A stretch of 64,000 bases of DNA, from positions 10,207,524 to 10,271,523 of the forward strand of contig ML660203.1 in the NCBI GenBank assembly GCA_007570785.1, written 5' to 3'. The notes below the pieces were generated by a model that saw only the letters and a program-made list of their open reading frames with translations, did not search any database and was not told the DNA's origin. Position numbers and translations under genes: made by a program. This DNA is from Antilocapra americana. Its lineage: Eukaryota > Chordata > Mammalia > Artiodactyla > Antilocapridae. Every line of letters starts with the position of its first letter. Within the stretch, counting starts at the first letter, position 1. Shown here piece after piece: positions 1 through 29,200 of this stretch.

Positions 1-82
1 GGAGGCCTCTATTGAGTGGCAGGGGTGCAGCCAGGGCTCAGAGATACTGACTCTGCTCCCTGCGCCCACCCTCACCCCCTAG

Positions 83-16750
<16,668 letters not shown>

Positions 16751-16755
16751 TTGCT

Positions 16756-19390
16756 TCCATTTTCTCTCTCAGCAAGAAGGCCTGGTCCCCGTGCCCGTGG
16801 ATAGTGGGAATTAATCATGGCCAATCCAGGTTCCCTCAATTCAGGACCTTCTCACTCCACAAAGCCTGGTTCTGAAGTCTTTCCTGGGAAAGGAGAGTGG
16901 ATATGGCCCCCCTAAAATCCTCTGGGTTTTAGCTTCACCCCCTTCCTTTACCAGCAAGGTGTGTTATGAAGGTGGGTGGGGGCAGACCACAGAGTCCTCT
17001 CAAGGCCCAAATAGCATGGCTGACCCCTGTGAGAAGACCTGTCCCCAGATAGAACCTCCCCTGCCCTTCCCAGCTGGACTTGTCACCAGCCCTGCCGCCT
17101 TACAGCGAAAGAGGGCAGTTCTGGGAGAATATCGGATAAGTCCGTCCTCCCGGCTACGTGGACCTCCTTCGAGCTGTCCTGAGGGAAGGGACTTGGGGCA
17201 TGGCGGGAGGTGACTGACATGAAGGTGGGTGGGAGAGGGCCACCCAGGTCATGGGCTCTAGTGGGGAGGCACGTGGCAGCACAAGGGCACAGGCTGGCCT
17301 CTGACCTGGTCTGGAGGGTGTGGGGTCAGGAGCGTTTAGGCAGAAGGAATGTACAAGTTGAAGCTCTGAGAGGAGGGAGAGCTTGCCTCACTGAACGGAA
17401 GGGAGCCCAGAAGTGGGCTAAGGTCAAGGCCAAGGCAGGGAGGCAGCTGGGCCTCGAAAACACTGCATCTTGTGGAAGCTGCAGCAGGCTTTAAGGGGTG
17501 GCTGGTCAGTGGGCTGAGTGCCATCTCACCAAGGCACCTGGCTGCCCTGCTGGTGCCAGTCGTGGCTGGGCCCTGGGGCATGGCCAGGAAGACAGCTTGG
17601 ACGGTGCCACTCAGGACAGATGCCCTAGGGTGGGAGGTTTCTCCCCGGGGAGCCCTGTAGGAGTTCAGACTTGCAGGGACAGACAGCTGCTCCCACTGGC
17701 CTAGCTGCCAGGCCAGGAACCAGCACAGAGGTCTCTGGGGGCCCCTGGCCAGCAGGCTACCACACTTCCTGGACTCACGGCAGCTCCTAGAAAGTGATGC
17801 CAGCACCTGAGTCACTCAGGTCTGGGTGGCTGGAGGAGGGTCAGGGTCTATCTTGTTAGAGAAGCCCATCTAGGAGGAAGTAATCCAGCTGTCTGCCCTG
17901 TTCTGATTCCTTCCATTTCCTCCACAAAAACAGCACCAACAGCAAACCCTCAACACTAAAAAATTTCCCATTGCCTTTGAACCAGGATGCTGAAATTCTT
18001 CAGCTCAGGCTGACATCTCTTAAGTGGGTGCCTGCTTCACCCTGTGATGGGAGTTCTGAAGTTAACACCTTTTTTTTATTTAAAAACAAAAAAGATGGGC
18101 TGCATCCTTCCTCCCTGGCTGAATGTTTGGAGGGGGGAGGGCCTTGCGGGGGGAGGGGAGGGTCAGTCCTGCAAGGTCTGAGAAGGCCGCCTGGAAATGG
18201 TGATGTTGGGTTAGAGCTGTGAAAAATGAGTGCTGGTCTCCAGACAGAGGTGAGGGGTGGACAGGCAGGGAGAATGTTCCAGACAAAGGGAGCAGGAGGA
18301 GGAACCATGGCGTGCAACGGATGGGAGAGGGGGCAGGGATACCAGGTTGGTGGGACTCTGAATGATCAGTCGCTCAGGGAACGGGGAGCTGGGCGTCATC
18401 AGACGGGAGTGCTGTGGGCAGGTGTGGAGCTGGACAGGAGGAGCTTGGAATTTCAGCTACAGGGAGAACGAAGTTCTGAGCTGGGGCTGTGGGGGCTCGG
18501 AGGGCCCCAGGCCTTCTCGTGTGTTTACTGAACTCTCAAAGGCCACATTCATTTCCATCCTGCCATCCCTCTAGACCCCCAGGTCTCGGCCACTTTCATC
18601 TCTGGTTGAGAGGACTGTGGCAGCTTTTTCTCTGGGTTTCCCTTCTGTAGTCTGTTCCCCAGAAAGGAACAGATGGGTAGGGGGTTGTTTTCAGACACTG
18701 TCATGGTTACCATACCCTTCTGGCTAAGACCTTTCAACGCTTTTAGCATCAAGATCAAGTCTGATATTTTGACTTGGCATTCAAGGCTCTTAGCAATCAG
18801 TATCCACTCCCATTATGTGCAGCCTCCTCTCCCAGACACTCCAGCTGAGCCGGGCTGTCTGCAGCCTCGGTCACTTCCCTTGGGGCCTTTGTTCCCTCCC
18901 GCTCCCCTACCCCGTCCACTGGAGACATGCTTCCTTAGCCTTTAGGCAGCACGTCAAAGCCATCAGGTCTGCCCTGCTTTCCCACTCCTGGCCCTCAGGG
19001 CCCCGCTCTCGTTGGCTCTTCAGCTCATTTCAGCAACCGCTCGGCCCATGCTTTGTGGCCGGCGCCGGGGACGGTGAAATGTCCGAGGCTGCTGACAGCA
19101 CCCGGGTCAAGAGCGGGTGGAGTAGTGAAGCTGGGAGATCTCAGCTCCTCTTGCCAGCTGCCACCCCCAACCTTTCACCCACTCCCTGCACCTGCCTCCT
19201 CACCTTCCTCCCACCTGTGCTGGTGACTCACCTGCACACATCAAAACCTGGGGCCTGGCTCGGTGCCAGGCCAGGTGCTGGCGAGACAGCAGCAGTCTAG
19301 GTGGCTTCCACTACCCTTCAGCTCGAGAGAAACATGCACACCAAGTCCCCTTAACACAGACTCGGATGGCTCACAACAAAAGGCCTTCAA
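16756..19390. other. Intergenic sequence downstream of NECAB3
   Basis: No gene was recognised on either strand. Old L2-like stretches are suspected at about 18200-18320 (AGAATGTTCCAGACAAAGGG) and 18690-18950 (CATTCAAGGCTCTTAGCAAT). The rest is moderately GC-rich and unique-looking. Confidence 0.45.
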
Positions 19391-19512
19391 GAAGGAATTC
19401 CTTGGCTGTCTAGTGGTTAGGACTCGGTGCTTCGACTGCAGGGGGCACGGGTTCCATCCCTGGTCAAGGAACTAAGATTTCTTCGCATGCCTCAAGGCAC
19501 GGCCAAAAAAAT
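19391..19512 (+). mobile_element. Cetartiodactyl tRNA-derived SINE (CHR-type)
   Basis: GGAATTCCTTGGCTGTCTAG, TGGTTAGGACTCGGTGCTTC, GGGTTCCATCCCTGGTCAAG, and an A-rich end after CACGGCC. Confidence 0.85.
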
Positions 19513-19675
19513 ATTAGCCTCGAAACGAACACTACCTGAGAAAGACATCAGGCTTCAAGAGGGATGCTGGGACAAAGGTGAATCCTCAAGGATGTCGCAA
19601 ATTGGCAGAGAGAGAAGCAGGCTGTGATGGCAGCCAGCGTTTACGGGGGCTTCCTGGGTGGTAGGCCTTGTGCTG

Positions 19676-19862
19676 GGTGGTGGTGCAGTCACTAAGTTGT
19701 GTCTGACTTGTGACTCCATGGACTGTAGCCTGGTAGACTCCTCTGTCCATGGAGTTCTCCAGGCAAGAATGCAGGAATGGGTTGCTATTTCCTTCTCCAA
19801 GGGATTGTCCCAACCCAGGAATTGAACCCGAGTCTTTTGCATTGCAGATCCTTTACTGACTT
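19676..19862 (-). mobile_element. Bov-tA SINE
   Basis: Reverse complement layout: CCATGGACTGTAGCCTGG, CTCCTCTGTCCATGGAGTTC, CCAGGCAAGAATGCAGGAAT and CCAACCCAGGAATTGAACCC. A minus-oriented MIR relic follows at about 19875-20010. Confidence 0.85.
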
Positions 19863-20010
19863 GAGCTTTGAGAGCTGGGGGTGACTCTCATTTGATCACA
19901 TTTCACCTGACAACAGCCTGGTGGTGAAGGCACCATTAGCTTCCCTGATTTACAGGGGAAGAACCAGAAGCTCAGCAAGCAAGCACCTGCTGTGAGTCAC
20001 ACAGCTGGGT

Positions 20011-21050
20011 CTGCTCCCTGGCACCAAGAGCTACTTGCTGTCAAACGTGAACACTGCTGAGCTGAGCAAAATCTCCCACACGTTCTGGTAACAGAAACCA
20101 GCCTAGGGCTGGAAGACAGTGGCAGCTTTGACGAGAGCGAGACCAAGCCCTGCGGCTGCGGGATAGCAGAGGAGACAGCAAGATCCATGGAAGCATATCG
20201 CGAGGTGGAGGGGGGATCTGATGTGGGTTTTTCAGATCTCAGCCCTTGGAAGGTGTGAGCCGAGTCCTGATCATTTCTGTAACTCTCTAGGCGGCACCCA
20301 GAGTCAGCTGAATTCATGGGGCAGATAGGCACCCTCAGAAGAGGCTGGTGTGAACGGAAAGGGTAGGGTGTAGGGGTCTGCTCACTGGATAGGAATCTGG
20401 TTTGTGGAGGGAGGCAGCAGGTCTGACTCTGGCCACAAGGGGGCGCCCGGCACCAGCCAATGAGACCGATCCGGAGAAAGCAGGGGTGGTTTGTTGCTGG
20501 TTCCCCAGCGGTCTTGGGAGGGAGAACGTGGAGGAGGGGAGGAACAAGCACAGATGGGCAGGATGGTTTAGATCAATGCATGTCTGCTCATTCTGAGACT
20601 GTATCATCTCAGGCCAGTTATTTCCCTTTATACTGAGTCAGTAGGGTTCTTGACTGCATTCTTGATAAAATTTGGAAGGGCTCTTCCCTTGAAACCTAGC
20701 TTCCAAAAGGGAACAACTCTTTTTTCCATCTCTTTGTCTATGTCAACGACTCGTACAGCAATGCTTCATTCATTTTGATTCATTTAATCTGCTGCTCAAT
20801 AGTGCACAGAGTATTTATTTCAATGATTGTATTCCCCTATCTTCAAATCTTACCTAGTCTCTTACTTTCTGCTATTTTTTTTCTAGCACTATCTGAAAAG
20901 GTTCCATGGTTATTTTATATTCTGTATCTGATAATAACAGTATCTGAAGCCCCAGGGGTCTAAATATTTTTTTTTTCTGTTCAAGAAGCACTTTGTTTCT
21001 CCAAGAATTAAAAAAAAAAAAAAGAATTTCCACGGACAGAAAATCAACAC
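20011..21050. other. Intergenic, nothing recognised
   Basis: The first half is GC-moderate and the second half (20600-21050) is AT-rich, with a T10 run near 20968 and an A14 run near 21010. The A-run lies next to the SINE that interrupts the ATP5PO pseudogene. Confidence 0.4.
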
Positions 21051-21051
21051 T

Positions 21052-21282
21052 TTTTTGAGGGGCTACTCAAGTTGCAGTGTGCAGGCTTCTCACTGCGGTG
21101 GCTTCTCTTGTTGCAGAGGGTGGTGTGCAGGCTTCAGGGGTTGCAGCACTCGGGGTCAGTAGTTGTGGTTCACGGGCCTAGTTGCACTGAGGCATGAGGA
21201 ATCTTCCCAAACCCGGGGTGGAACCCATGTCCCCTGCGTTGGCAGGTGGGTTCCTAGGCACTGGAGCACTAGGGAAGTCCCT
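21052..21282 (-). mobile_element. tRNA-derived SINE (CHR-2-like) at the 3' break of the ATP5PO pseudogene
   Basis: CAGTGTGCAGGCTTCTCACT, GTGGTTCACGGGCCTAGTTG, CATGTCCCCTGCGTTGGCAG and CACTGGAGCACTAGGGAAGT form the reverse-oriented SINE. Its head directly abuts the pseudogene sequence. Confidence 0.82.
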
Positions 21283-21747
21283 AGGACAGTTTTTAATTCA
21301 GTAAGAGTAGCTTCATCTAAGGGAGGTGCAGTGGAAACTGTACAAGGTCCTTCTCTGCAGTGAACACTCATCACAGTAGCAATGGCTCCAGGGAATATTG
21401 TTCAAGCCGTTCTTTACTGCAAGCAAGTCGATCCAACTGGTTGAGGGGGAGAAAACCTTTTTTGCTGTAGTGTCACTTAGGCTTTTCACCTTAATGTAAC
21501 GCTTTACATAAGGATTCATAATAGAAGCAGCCTTTTCAGGTTCCTTCAAGATGTGTAGCAATCTCAACAGTTCTTTAGCTACTCACTCCAATTCTGTTTA
21601 GATGCAGCAGAATAAAGAGCAGTGGCAGTGACCTTCGATACCATATATCTCAACAGGTGGCCTCGCAGGCTTGATGAATGGCCTCAGCACAGATGTCCGA
21701 AAGCATCGTACCTGCCAGGAGAATCCAGACACTGCTGGGGTGGCTGT
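21283..21747 (-). pseudogene. ATP5PO: Processed pseudogene of ATP5PO (ATP synthase OSCP subunit), 3'-truncated
   Basis: Read on the minus strand from 21747, intronless sequence matches the mitochondrial ATP synthase peripheral-stalk subunit OSCP: AVSGFSWQVRCFRTSVLRPF, RPPVEIYGIEG, then ALYSAASKQN in a shifted frame, HILKEPEKAASIMNPYVKRY, IKVKSLSDTTAKK, and finally TMMSVH-like sequence with [12 protein letters not shown]. The start codon position reads ACA. There are at least two frameshifts and several stops. It ends at about 21283 where a SINE begins; the remaining OSCP C-terminus was not found beyond it. It is a dead retrocopy. The parent is recognised from recalled OSCP sequence, with high confidence. 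Confidence 0.85.
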
Positions 21748-21782
21748 CCCCTCCTGGGCACCTCTGGGTCAAACCAAGTTGT

Positions 21783-21890
21783 GTGCATGTGTGCTAAGTC
21801 ACTTTAGTCATGTCCGACTCTTTGCGAACATGGGCCATAGCCCGCCAGGCTCCTCTGTCCATCAGATTCTCCAGTATTGTTCCTGCTGCT
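21783..21890 (-). mobile_element. Bov-tA SINE, partial
   Basis: GCTAAGTCACTTTAGTCATG, TCCGACTCTTTGCGAACATG and CCGCCAGGCTCCTCTGTCCA are the reversed tail half of Bov-tA. The head half is absent. Confidence 0.8.
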
Positions 21891-22945
21891 GTTACTCATA
21901 TCTCATTTGCTTGGATATGAACTTTAGTTCATGGACAACTTATATAATAATAGGATTGCTGTTTTAAAATTTCTTTCTGGAGGATTTGCATTTTTGCTTC
22001 TGCCAGATACCAGGAAATACAAACCTGGAATCATCTTAATTCCTCAATCCAGGTATTCCTTGACCTCTGGAATAAGGAGAATCTGACCTTATCCGCAGGA
22101 GAGAGAAGACATTAGAGGCTCTGGTCAGTTTCCCCTGCTTGCTTTCTCACTGAGGCCAAAGCCAGTGCCCCGGCTTCATGGAGAGGTCCCGGTGGTTTTA
22201 TTTCATTTTGAACAGACTTAAACCCTTGACTTCTTAGAATTTCTTCTGCCCTCAAGCAGCAGTTTTCCTCTACTGTACTGAATTACTACTGTGGTTTTAA
22301 CTTACAGTCACAGGCTTGAGATCCCCTGGGTGGTGGAGTGCAGCGCTATGCAGCTGTTGAGAAAGATTGGCAGTTGGCACCGTCTGCATGAAAGATTGTA
22401 CAGTTAAGCCCCTATCTTGCCTTCTAGGGCCAAGGCCATCCTTTTCCCAACCCTGAGATCTAGTAACCAACTCCTCCCTTTGCATTTTGGGGGCCTGTGA
22501 AGCTGATGGTGCCAACAAACCTCTAGGGCAAGGCTGCTCAGAAGTAGTTCTAGGGCTACTTATTTTCCAGAAATGGACATTTGGGTGACAGGAGTGAGGC
22601 TGGGGCCAGTCAGGCCCATGGGACGTGGTCTCTGGTCAGGAAACCAGACAGCCCAAGACCACACACGTACAAGTGTGCCTGCAGTAACTCATGGCTCGGC
22701 TGGTCAGGCCACCTCAGAGCCAAGGGAAGCACTACTTGTCCTGTTGGAGGCACAGCAAGCTGGTGGGCTTTCAGGGGAAGCAGTCTGGACACAGGGTCAA
22801 GGACCCAAGAAATGTCTAGCTCCAGAAGTCCCACTGGAAAATTGCCCCAAAGAAAGAAATCATGCTTGGGAAGATGTCCACTTTAGTATGTGAGGGAAAA
22901 TCTGAAAGCAATCCAACTGCCCAACAGAAGGTGAGGAGTTAAGGA
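21891..22945. other. Intergenic, nothing recognised
   Basis: No coding match or clear repeat was identified on either strand. Confidence 0.4.
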
Positions 22946-22947
22946 AA

Positions 22948-23090
22948 ATCATGGCCTTGAGGGAACTCTGGCAGTCTAGGGGTTGGGACTCCATGCTCAC
23001 TGATGAGCGCTGGGGTTCAGTCCCGGGGAGGAGAACTCAGATCCCCCCTGAGCCCCGTGGTGTGGCCAAATCAGACAAGCAAAAACCCGG
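22948..23090 (+). mobile_element. tRNA-derived SINE (CHR-type), diverged
   Basis: GGGAACTCTGGCAGTCTAGG, GGTTGGGACTCCATGCTCAC and GCTGGGGTTCAGTCCCGGGG, with an end reading GTGTGGCCAAATCAGAC. Confidence 0.75.
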
Positions 23091-23274
23091 CCTTGATTAC
23101 ATCATACAACGAGTAAGTGAGTAAACATGAAGGCAACAGTGGACTTATTGGTCCAGCAGCCGGAACCACTTCCCAGCAGATCGAAAAACAAGGCAGACAG
23201 GATGTAGAAGCTGGTCGGCGGGATGTCTTACACAAATCTACGCACTACCTTCCCTCATAGTCCCATTCCAGCTT

Positions 23275-26200
23275 GAGTCAGAAAAGGAATATAGCCTTTT
23301 TATTGACTACTTGAAGTAGAACAAACTAAATACATATTTAACAGTTTTGGTTCATTTATACAGTACATTAAATAAGTTATGCACAGAGTTAAGTAACAAA
23401 AGTTCCTATCAGAGTAAAATGACAAAGCACAGAAAAAAATCAACTCTACCGCATCCTGTGGGTGGTTTCACATTCATCATCCCCCTTAAAAAAACCACGC
23501 TTGGAAGCTCAGTTTTGGATTTATTTACATTATTGGCTTTCTCTGTGGATGGAGCTTTTGTAGCCTCATCAGGAACTTGGAAAGCTGTGAAAGTGGACTG
23601 AAGGCCTGTGAGCCAAACAGCACTTTCAGCCATCCGCCTAATGCTTATTGCCGCTTCTCTCTGCCAACTCCAATGCAGGCCCGGGGCTGTCCCTGCCAGC
23701 CGCCAGCCGCACATGCCCTATTTGGTATAAGCATCAATGTGTGTACACTGGGCAGTTTTGGGTCTGACCAGATGGGGTAGCAGGGGAAGTGCCATCTCTG
23801 GGGCTGTGGAGGCAAAGTGGGGAGGCAAAGGCCGCCCTCAGGCCTCAACCTTCTCCTGGCTCATGATGGAAAAGGTTGCCTGCACCATCATCTTTGGAAT
23901 TGAGCATGTCAATGCACGTGGGCAAAGAGGCAGGTAGTCAACATTTTGGTTTCACAAGAACTACAGACACTCAGAGTTGGGAAGGGCCCTATTCAACAGC
24001 TTGCCCAGTATCCCCCCCACCCCCACCCCAGGACGGAGTCCCAGCAGCTGGCTGGTTGGCCCATGCTGGAACAGTCCATTTCTCTCTGGTTTTTCTTACA
24101 TTTGGTTTTTCTTACTGCTACCACCCAGTTCTCTGTAAATAGCTTAAGAAAAAAAAAATCTAAGAAAGCTGGCTTGGTCTATTGTCCTGGGAGCCTGGAA
24201 ATCAGTTCTGAAGAAAGCCTCAAAGATGAGTTCTATTTTAAATGATTTACTCAATCCATAATTTCATCTACAGTTTCCAGGACAAACAGCTCTGTGGTCA
24301 TTATTCATGCTTTCATCCTGAAGAACTCATGACCACATAATTTTAATTGTGTCGTTGAAAAACTTCAAGCCCACTTGCTGCGATCTCTTCTGGAACTGCC
24401 CACAAGGTCTGCCCTTTGCAAGCAGGTGACAGCACTGGGGATCCATCTGACTTTGGGACAAGGCTATACAAAGTGAAGTGTAGATTTTCTGTCTAGAAGC
24501 TGAAGATGTGCACGTTGACACCAAGAAGTGAGGAGCTCCAGATGGAGCAGCTGGCCCGGATGTGCAAAAGTCATCCACACGGCAGAGGGCCCGCAGCAGC
24601 CAATGCCAGGCATGGACCTTTGCCAGGGTGATGGGTCTCGTTTCTGGACTTAAATCCACACACACAGGACTCAGCACTGTCCAAGAGAAGGTACATTTGC
24701 TCTGTGACCTCAGGGTCGCATGACTACCTGAGTAGATCTGTCTGAGCCCAACCCTGAGAGCGGCAAGGATGCCCCCAGGTGAAGCTCTCACACTCAGGAG
24801 GAGGGCTGCTCATTTCTGGGCAGGTGGGACGAACCTGAGTCTGTTTTCACCACTGGGTGGAGCAGGCAGTGGGGCCCCAGAGGATGACTGAAGCTCTGAG
24901 GATCCGGCCCTACAGCTTCCCTCAGAACATTTAAAGACAGCTCCCATGCTGGCTACTTCTGGTCTTCTCTGGCTCCTGCAACCATTCCTCACTGGGCAGA
25001 GGACAATGATGTGTCATTGCTCGTCACACTTGCTTTTGGTTCCTAGGATTAACACTGAAGAGCCCAGGACCGCTCTGACAAGACGTTCAGTACCACCACT
25101 ATGTCTTTTCTTTGTCCCCTTAAACTTTAAAGATTGGTCCTCTAAGCAGTCTGATTATATTAAGATACTTTAAATCTAACAGATGAAAGGGGGGGAGCCT
25201 GAATTCGCAGCATCAGTCTGGTTATCAGCAGACACGGGAAGCCAAGTGAGGAACCTGGACTCACCCCTGCTACTTCAGTCCCCTCACCCCATTCCAAGAC
25301 AGTGTCCCTTCTCCTCCCATCTCCAACCAGAGAGCTGAGACTTTCAAAAGAGAGGGAGCTGGAGAAAGGGATTCTTTACATATAAAGTCCTGGACAGATG
25401 CCCTAGCAACCGGCATGTGAAACTGACCAAAGTTAACACAGCAACAGGCCTGAGATCTGAACTGCAGTGGTGAGCACTGCTGAAATCATTAGCTTGGCCT
25501 CTGGGTGGCATGTGGGCAAAGCAGTTTAGAGCAGCGTTTCAGTTTCAGAACAGAAATGCTGAACATTAAGCTGTCAGTGGATTCACAGTCCACAAGTCAG
25601 CGACGACCTGCCTGCACGCCAAACCTAACCTAGCTGGAGACTGACATCGAGTCCGACTGACAGCCCTCGGTTGGCTCTGGCTCTACCCCAACCCGAAAAA
25701 TCCTGAGCTGCCCTGGCTCGGCCACTGAAGACTCACAGGACACAACCAGGTGTTCATTCAGCTTGCCGACAAAAAAGGGAGCTGAGGTCAGACCCAGTGG
25801 ATACCATGAGACACCCTCTTGCTGCCAACAGATTTATAGGTTCAGTGACCGCCTCTCATGGGACATCTCTCCTCAGGGAAATGCAAGGAACTCCTGTCTG
25901 GGGTTCTGATTTCATCTCTGTTAGGCAGGATGCCTCAACTGCTGCAACTAAAGGAGAGCTGCACAATAAAGCAACTATTCTGTTATCCTTTCTCTGGGGG
26001 ATACCTTACTTTACACAGCAGAAGTCTGGACACTTTAATGGTGCCTCGTACTGAGTTTAAGACAGAAAATCCTTGAGTAAGGTAAATTAGGGACTTACAG
26101 TTTCTATTTATTTATTTATTTACTTGGCTGCTCCGGGTCTTAGTTGTAGCTTGTGGGATCTAGTTGCCTGACCAGGGATCAAACCCTGGCCCTCTGCACT

Positions 26201-29200
26201 GGGAGCACAGAGTCATAGCCACTGGACCACTAGGGAGGTTCTGGGACTTAGCTTCTAAAGTAAGATATACCTATATGTAGGGAATATGCTACCTATGCTG
26301 ATACCTTACTGAGAGCTTTCAATTCACTCTGGTCAATGTGCTGAAAATGGCCGTCTAAAGCTGAGCTATCAAGGGTCAGCAGGAACAGGGCCAACCAACT
26401 AATTCCTTGGTGCAAGAGGGTGCTAGAGGCTTGGAGTCGGAAGGAGGTGGGGGGGTCAGGGTCCTTGGGCCCCCAATAAAACTTGAATGGCAAGGAAGAA
26501 TGTGTGTGGCAATTCCTAACATTTTAAAGGGAGTATAGGTGATGTCATGTTTGGAGAATCAGGTAAGCAGCTGGAAAAACTCCCTGAAGACAGGAAGAAA
26601 AACTGGTCAGGCTCTCACAAATGGTTGTCACATTTCAGGGAACTTTTCTTAGCTCAAAGAGGGTAGGTATCAACAAAATTAGAGAAGGGAAACAGGACTG
26701 TATGCCCAACAATAAACTGACATAGGACACATAACGACAAAGTCTGAAGAATTCTTTCAGGTCCAAAAGGGTCGCTCAGAAGTGACTAGGCCTTGACTGG
26801 TGAGGCAAGTCATAACCACACCACATCACATCCTATGGGTCAACTATGGCTTCAGAGGTGCCAAACAGAGACCATGGGAAGAAGATCCACCCAGTGATCT
26901 GGACATGCGTGGTCTGAGATAAAAGGACACAGAACAAGACGACCGTGCAAAGAGCCAAGTGGTGACAGAAGTTTCTGCATTTCCAACAGATGATCCATTC
27001 AATAATGTGATGACATGAGTTTGGCCAACATGCTCAGAGAGAACAGACAATCCATACTTGAGTCTCATTCTCCCTCAGACCAATCCATGCGTTGAAAACT
27101 ATTTTCTGCATGAGCAAAATCAAAAAAGAGAGAGAGAAAAAAAAATGGGTCCCAAACTAAAATAGCCAGCCAGGCCGGAAAATCTTGTCCAACATGATCT
27201 GTGATGCTTGATGGAAGTTTTATTTTTTATTATGGGTGCTTTTACTGAAATGGTGACTTCTTCCTCTGGTTTCTGAAAATCTTACATCTGAACGGCAGGC
27301 CGATGAGGGTGTCCTGAGTGCTGCTTTTTGCCTGCCCAAGTTCCCAGGGACTAATCAGCGGCACCTGCTGAGGATGGAAATGGCTCAGGGGACTGTTGAG
27401 GGGCAAGAGGAGCCACTCCCTGTGGGAGAGAGGCCTCCTTCCTGGCCTGCTATCAGTCTCCAGGCCTCTGTCGTGGGAGGATGTTGGAGCAGGGGACAGT
27501 GAAGGGGCGAGCTGCTGCCAGCCTGGCTGGGCACACGTGACAGTTGGCTCTCTCTGGCAGGGAGGAGCTGGTGGTCTACACGGAAAAGTGGCTGGCCATG
27601 CCATCTTTAGATGGGAGAAGAACAAACTTGGAAGCCATGGAGGAGTCCGCTCCAGCCAGTGGCCATGTGCACACAGGTGGGAAATGGACAAGTGTGTGGA
27701 CAGGCTGGGGCTTGAAGTCTTCCTGCCTCCAATTCTCTTCTGGATGGAGACCCAACAGCTACCTGCACTGCTTCACAGAGCCAGCCTCCCGCGCAGAGTT
27801 CTGTCGTGCCGTGAGCTTGTTGGGGGAAGTGAGGCTGGGGCTCAGAGTCCGTTGGTGTCGATGGCTGTCACAGAGGCCGGTGTGGAGGAGCGTGAGGTGG
27901 TTGCTGAGGTCTTGTCCAGGGCTGGACTGGGGACACTGCAGTCGGCGGACCGGGCTGAGGAGCCTCTCCCTCCAGGAAGCAGGGGTCGGCTCTGGCTGTG
28001 GGGACTCTGGCCGTGCAGGTTCTGGCCACAGAGGCGGTGGTGCCGCTCCCAATCCTTATGCTGGCAGAAAGAGCCGCAGTATCGCGCGATGTTGCAGCCA
28101 CTGCAGGTTTCACTGGCTTTGCGGCCACAGTTCCAGCAGTTCTGCAAGACACAGGCATCGGTCAGCGGCTGGGGTCCTAGGGGGCATGCTTGTCATCACG
28201 TGCCAGCTGCTCCGCAGGAAGAGGCGGTGGGCTGTGTGGGGAGAGTGTGGGCTCCGATGCTGCACACACCTGTGCTGGTACTGCCCTGCTGCTGCTTTCT
28301 GTTTACTTCTTCTGTGTTACAGGAAAACTACCTACCCTGGGCTGCAGGGACAGCGACACGGGTAATGTGAAGACATAGGCACACATCACTGTAGGGCAGG
28401 AGCAAATCCTGCTGAAGGCAACAATGCCTCATTTTGACTCATATTTTAATCCTCAATGACTAAACCAAATTCTGTCCCAAGGCTCCTGCTTCATAGCTAT
28501 CTATTTCAAGACCACAAATGTGCTTAGACAGTTGTCTTTCTTACCCTTTCCAATGGAGAAATGATCTTGTATTCCCTGACAACACCTGAAATCTTCAAAT
28601 AAAAAAGGCACCTGCGAGGTCTTAGGCTGGTGACCATGAGTGGGAAGCTAGTGTCTCGCTCTGTGCCCATTCTCCTTTCAGTGATGCCTCCCATCAGAGG
28701 TGGGCTGGGGATCACGGGACTACTTCCGGTCTGTTTACAGGAGCCCCTGTAATACCTCAGAACCTAAGGCCCCAAGGTCTATGTCAGGGAGCTTTCTTCC
28801 TATTCTGTGCTCCCACACCTGCTCCTTGGCATTCGCCTCCCTGACACACGAGTGTTTTACACCTAAGGTCTCCACGACCCGCTTGTGGATTTGATCAGCC
28901 AGCTGCGCCCTCCCCTGTAGGCTCTGTAGAATGGCAGAAGCCAATAATGAGGCCTGGCCTGATGATGAGGGAAGAAAGATACTGTCTCTTGCTCAAGTGT
29001 AAAAACAACTAATAAAACAACAACAACAACAACAAACAACTGATAAAAGCAAAAAAGGGCCTTGATGCCCCTTCACCCACCTCTTGCACTGTATAGATAG
29101 ACAGGACACTGAGGGCCGGGAGGCAGAACTTGTCTGAGCTTATAAAACGATCACGTGGCTATGCAAAGCCTGGAACCTGAGCCTCCTGTCTCTACCATTC

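Larger units (their letters stand above)
23275..27841 (-). other. CBFA2T2: Probable long 3'UTR of CBFA2T2
   Basis: About 4.5 kb downstream of the stop with no other gene and only one clear SINE (26104-26243). Minus-strand AATAAA words lie at about 27226-27231 and 27219-27224 (short form) and at 23520-23525 and 23299-23304 (long form). The long form is inferred from the repeat-poor character of the block and a general expectation of a long CBFA2T2 3'UTR; it needs transcript data. Confidence 0.5.

Noticed and set aside
27396..28370. Plus-strand frames of 324 and 273 codons across the last CBFA2T2 exon
   Set aside because: They overlap the conserved MYND exon antisense and have no recognisable domain or splice support.
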